The notes under the pieces were generated by a model. It was given only the letters and a program-made list of their open reading frames with translations. It was not told the origin of the DNA and made no database searches. Shown here piece after piece: positions 63,144 to 64,000 of a DNA stretch of 64,000 nucleotides. Origin of the DNA: Pseudomonas fluorescens. Its GTDB lineage: Bacteria; Pseudomonadota; Gammaproteobacteria; Pseudomonadales; Pseudomonadaceae. The translations under genes and the position numbers were made by a program. The DNA lies in NCBI RefSeq assembly GCF_040448305.1, contig NZ_CP148752.1:3596001-3660000 (forward strand), in the 5' to 3' direction. The first letter of the stretch is position 1; each line of letters opens with the position of its first letter.

Positions 63144-63245
63144 GTAGCCATAACCTTTGAAGCTACGTCACGCTCGTGATGGTTATCCCCAAATGCGATT
63201 CGCGTTCGGCAGCTCGCACGGTCACCGTTCCGCGGTGATGAACGC
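63144..63245 (+). ncRNA. Double-pseudoknot RNA, copy B, upstream of DUF3085
   Basis: P1 is GTAGC (63144-63148)/GCTAC (63162-63166). P2 is ATAACC (63150-63155)/GGTTAT (63181-63186), crossing P1. P3 is TCACG (63168-63172)/CGTGA (63175-63179). P4 is TGCGA (63194-63198)/TCGCA (63214-63218). P5 is GTCACCG (63221-63227)/CGGTGAT (63233-63239). P6 is GCGTT (63202-63206)/AACGC (63241-63245), crossing P4. The CGGCAGC loop is identical to copy A. Stem changes relative to A are compensatory. I recall a published candidate RNA motif named after DUF3085; this may be it. Confidence 0.8.
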
Positions 63246-63336
63246 CTTCTAATCCCCAGGCTCCCTGAGCCTGCGTCTTCGATGCATCCCTACTCAATCC
63301 ATTCCAGTGCTGGGAATTCCCCCGCACGGGTGGCAT

Positions 63337-63357
63337 TCCTCCGCACCTTCTGGAGGA
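63337..63357 (+). promoter_or_regulatory. Hairpin covering the DUF3085 ribosome site
   Basis: TCCTCC (63337-63342) pairs with GGAGGA (63352-63357), which is the ribosome binding site eight bases before the ATG at 63365. This would block translation unless opened. Confidence 0.55.
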
Positions 63358-63364
63358 TCTCATA

Positions 63365-63730
63365 ATGCTGCGCTTTACAGGCTCTGAACTCCACGCCGTG
63401 TTGGCCGAAGCCGTTATCAATGGCTGCAGAGTGATATTGGTCAAGGACCACGGTGTCTACCTTATGTCCGAGATCGGCGAGAACAAACCGGATGGAGGAG
63501 GCCGCAAAAGCGTGGCCTACGCCACCGGCTGCAACCCTGACGTCGACGACTTCGATTCCTGGTGGAATCGCGCACTAGCTGAATTGGGTGGCGATGATTT
63601 TGCCGAGTACTTCGATATCGACGACCCGGTCCTGGCAAGTCTTCGTGGGACAGCAGGGTCGCTGGTGGTGGAGGCAACCTCCACGCACCTGTACCTAGCC
63701 GCCGAGGTTGACTCGACGAGAAAATCTTAA
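63365..63730 (+). CDS. DUF3085-family protein
   Basis: A 121-residue DUF3085 protein (VILVKDHGVYLMSE is the core, then CNPDVDDFDSWWNRALAELGGDD). Acidic, soluble. Its leader carries RNA copy B. In related ICEs it is a small accessory gene of unknown role. Confidence 0.82.
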   Translation: MLRFTGSELHAVLAEAVINGCRVILVKDHGVYLMSEIGENKPDGGGRKSVAYATGCNPDVDDFDSWWNRALAELGGDDFAEYFDIDDPVLASLRGTAGSLVVEATSTHLYLAAEVDSTRKS

Positions 63731-63813
63731 ACGCAAATGCGAGTCTCAGCGTTTCCAGAGTGGCTCTGTAGCCGGGCCTCTTTGGAGCGCCTCTCGCATC
63801 AACTCATACCCGG

Positions 63814-63957
63814 ATGGACACCGCCGTTTATCTGGAACTTGAGCCAGATAGTCTTCCTTGGAACGCCGTGGAGTACCGCGCATTTCTGGTGTCTGGATTG
63901 GAGATTGACCCCACGTCCGAACGCGTTTTAATACACAAACACTCCATGTCTCGCTGA
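63814..63957 (+). CDS. Possible small ICE protein (47 residues)
   Basis: ATG 63814 opens a 47-codon frame (MDTAVYLELEPDSLPW, then YRAFLVSGLEIDPTSER) ending at TGA 63957. The composition looks protein-like, but no good ribosome site precedes it and no family is recognised. Confidence 0.35.
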   Translation: MDTAVYLELEPDSLPWNAVEYRAFLVSGLEIDPTSERVLIHKHSMSR

Positions 63958-64000
63958 GTGACAAGCCCGCGCAAGAACCTCAGCTGAGGTGTCGCGGGAT

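Noticed and set aside
1..64000. CRISPR arrays, tRNA and rRNA genes
   Set aside because: No regular short repeats with spacers and no tRNA or rRNA signature were found on either strand.

Overview
The window looks like a chromosomal stretch of a fluorescent-group Pseudomonas. The signs are high-GC coding, REP/REPIN-type palindromes, sigma-54 promoters with NtrC-type activators, and gene families typical of that genus. At about 31.6 kb it meets one end of a large integrative and conjugative element (ICE) of the ICEclc/PFGI-1 type. All assignments come from reading the sequence and from memory of families; no search was run.

1-16.3 kb is a catabolic region, all on the minus strand. Two iron-dependent alcohol dehydrogenases sit at the end of a branched-chain-amino-acid-type ABC transporter operon (two periplasmic binding proteins, two permeases, two ATPases). 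The operon starts at a near-perfect sigma-54 promoter (8371-8388). Just upstream lies a histidine kinase/sigma-54 response-regulator pair that probably drives it. A second unit pairs another iron alcohol dehydrogenase with an NCS2-like permease. It has its own sigma-54 promoter (14757-14773), two activator-site palindromes and a PAS-type sigma-54 activator.

16.3-30.9 kb is bracketed by two decayed IS1182-type transposase remnants in opposite orientation. Between them are a porin, a hydrolase strongly resembling 6-aminohexanoate-dimer hydrolase (NylB), a complete dipeptide/oligopeptide ABC transporter, an HTH regulator, a class III omega-aminotransferase and a LysR regulator. The set would fit import and cleavage of an omega-amino-acid amide followed by transamination.

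31.6-64 kb is the ICE. It opens with a regulatory and maintenance module laid out like the ICEclc bistability switch: a BisR-like protein, AlpA, ParA, ParB/BisD-like and DUF2857/BisC-like proteins. ICE replication and processing genes follow (STY4528-like, PFL_4669-like, DUF3158, SSB, topoisomerase III), then small accessory genes (DUF3577, a Cys-rich protein, RadC, a broken gene). A nearly complete MPF_G-type conjugation apparatus runs from PilL to TraG, then DUF3742 and DUF3085. The relaxase and integrase must lie beyond the right edge.

The most interesting signal is non-coding. Three copies of one double-pseudoknot RNA architecture lie in the ICE. One is directly 5' of the DUF3577 gene, one is 5' of the DUF3085 gene, and a diverged third copy lies 3' of topoisomerase III. 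Copies A and B show six compensatory base-pair changes, and each is followed by a hairpin that hides the ribosome binding site of the downstream gene.
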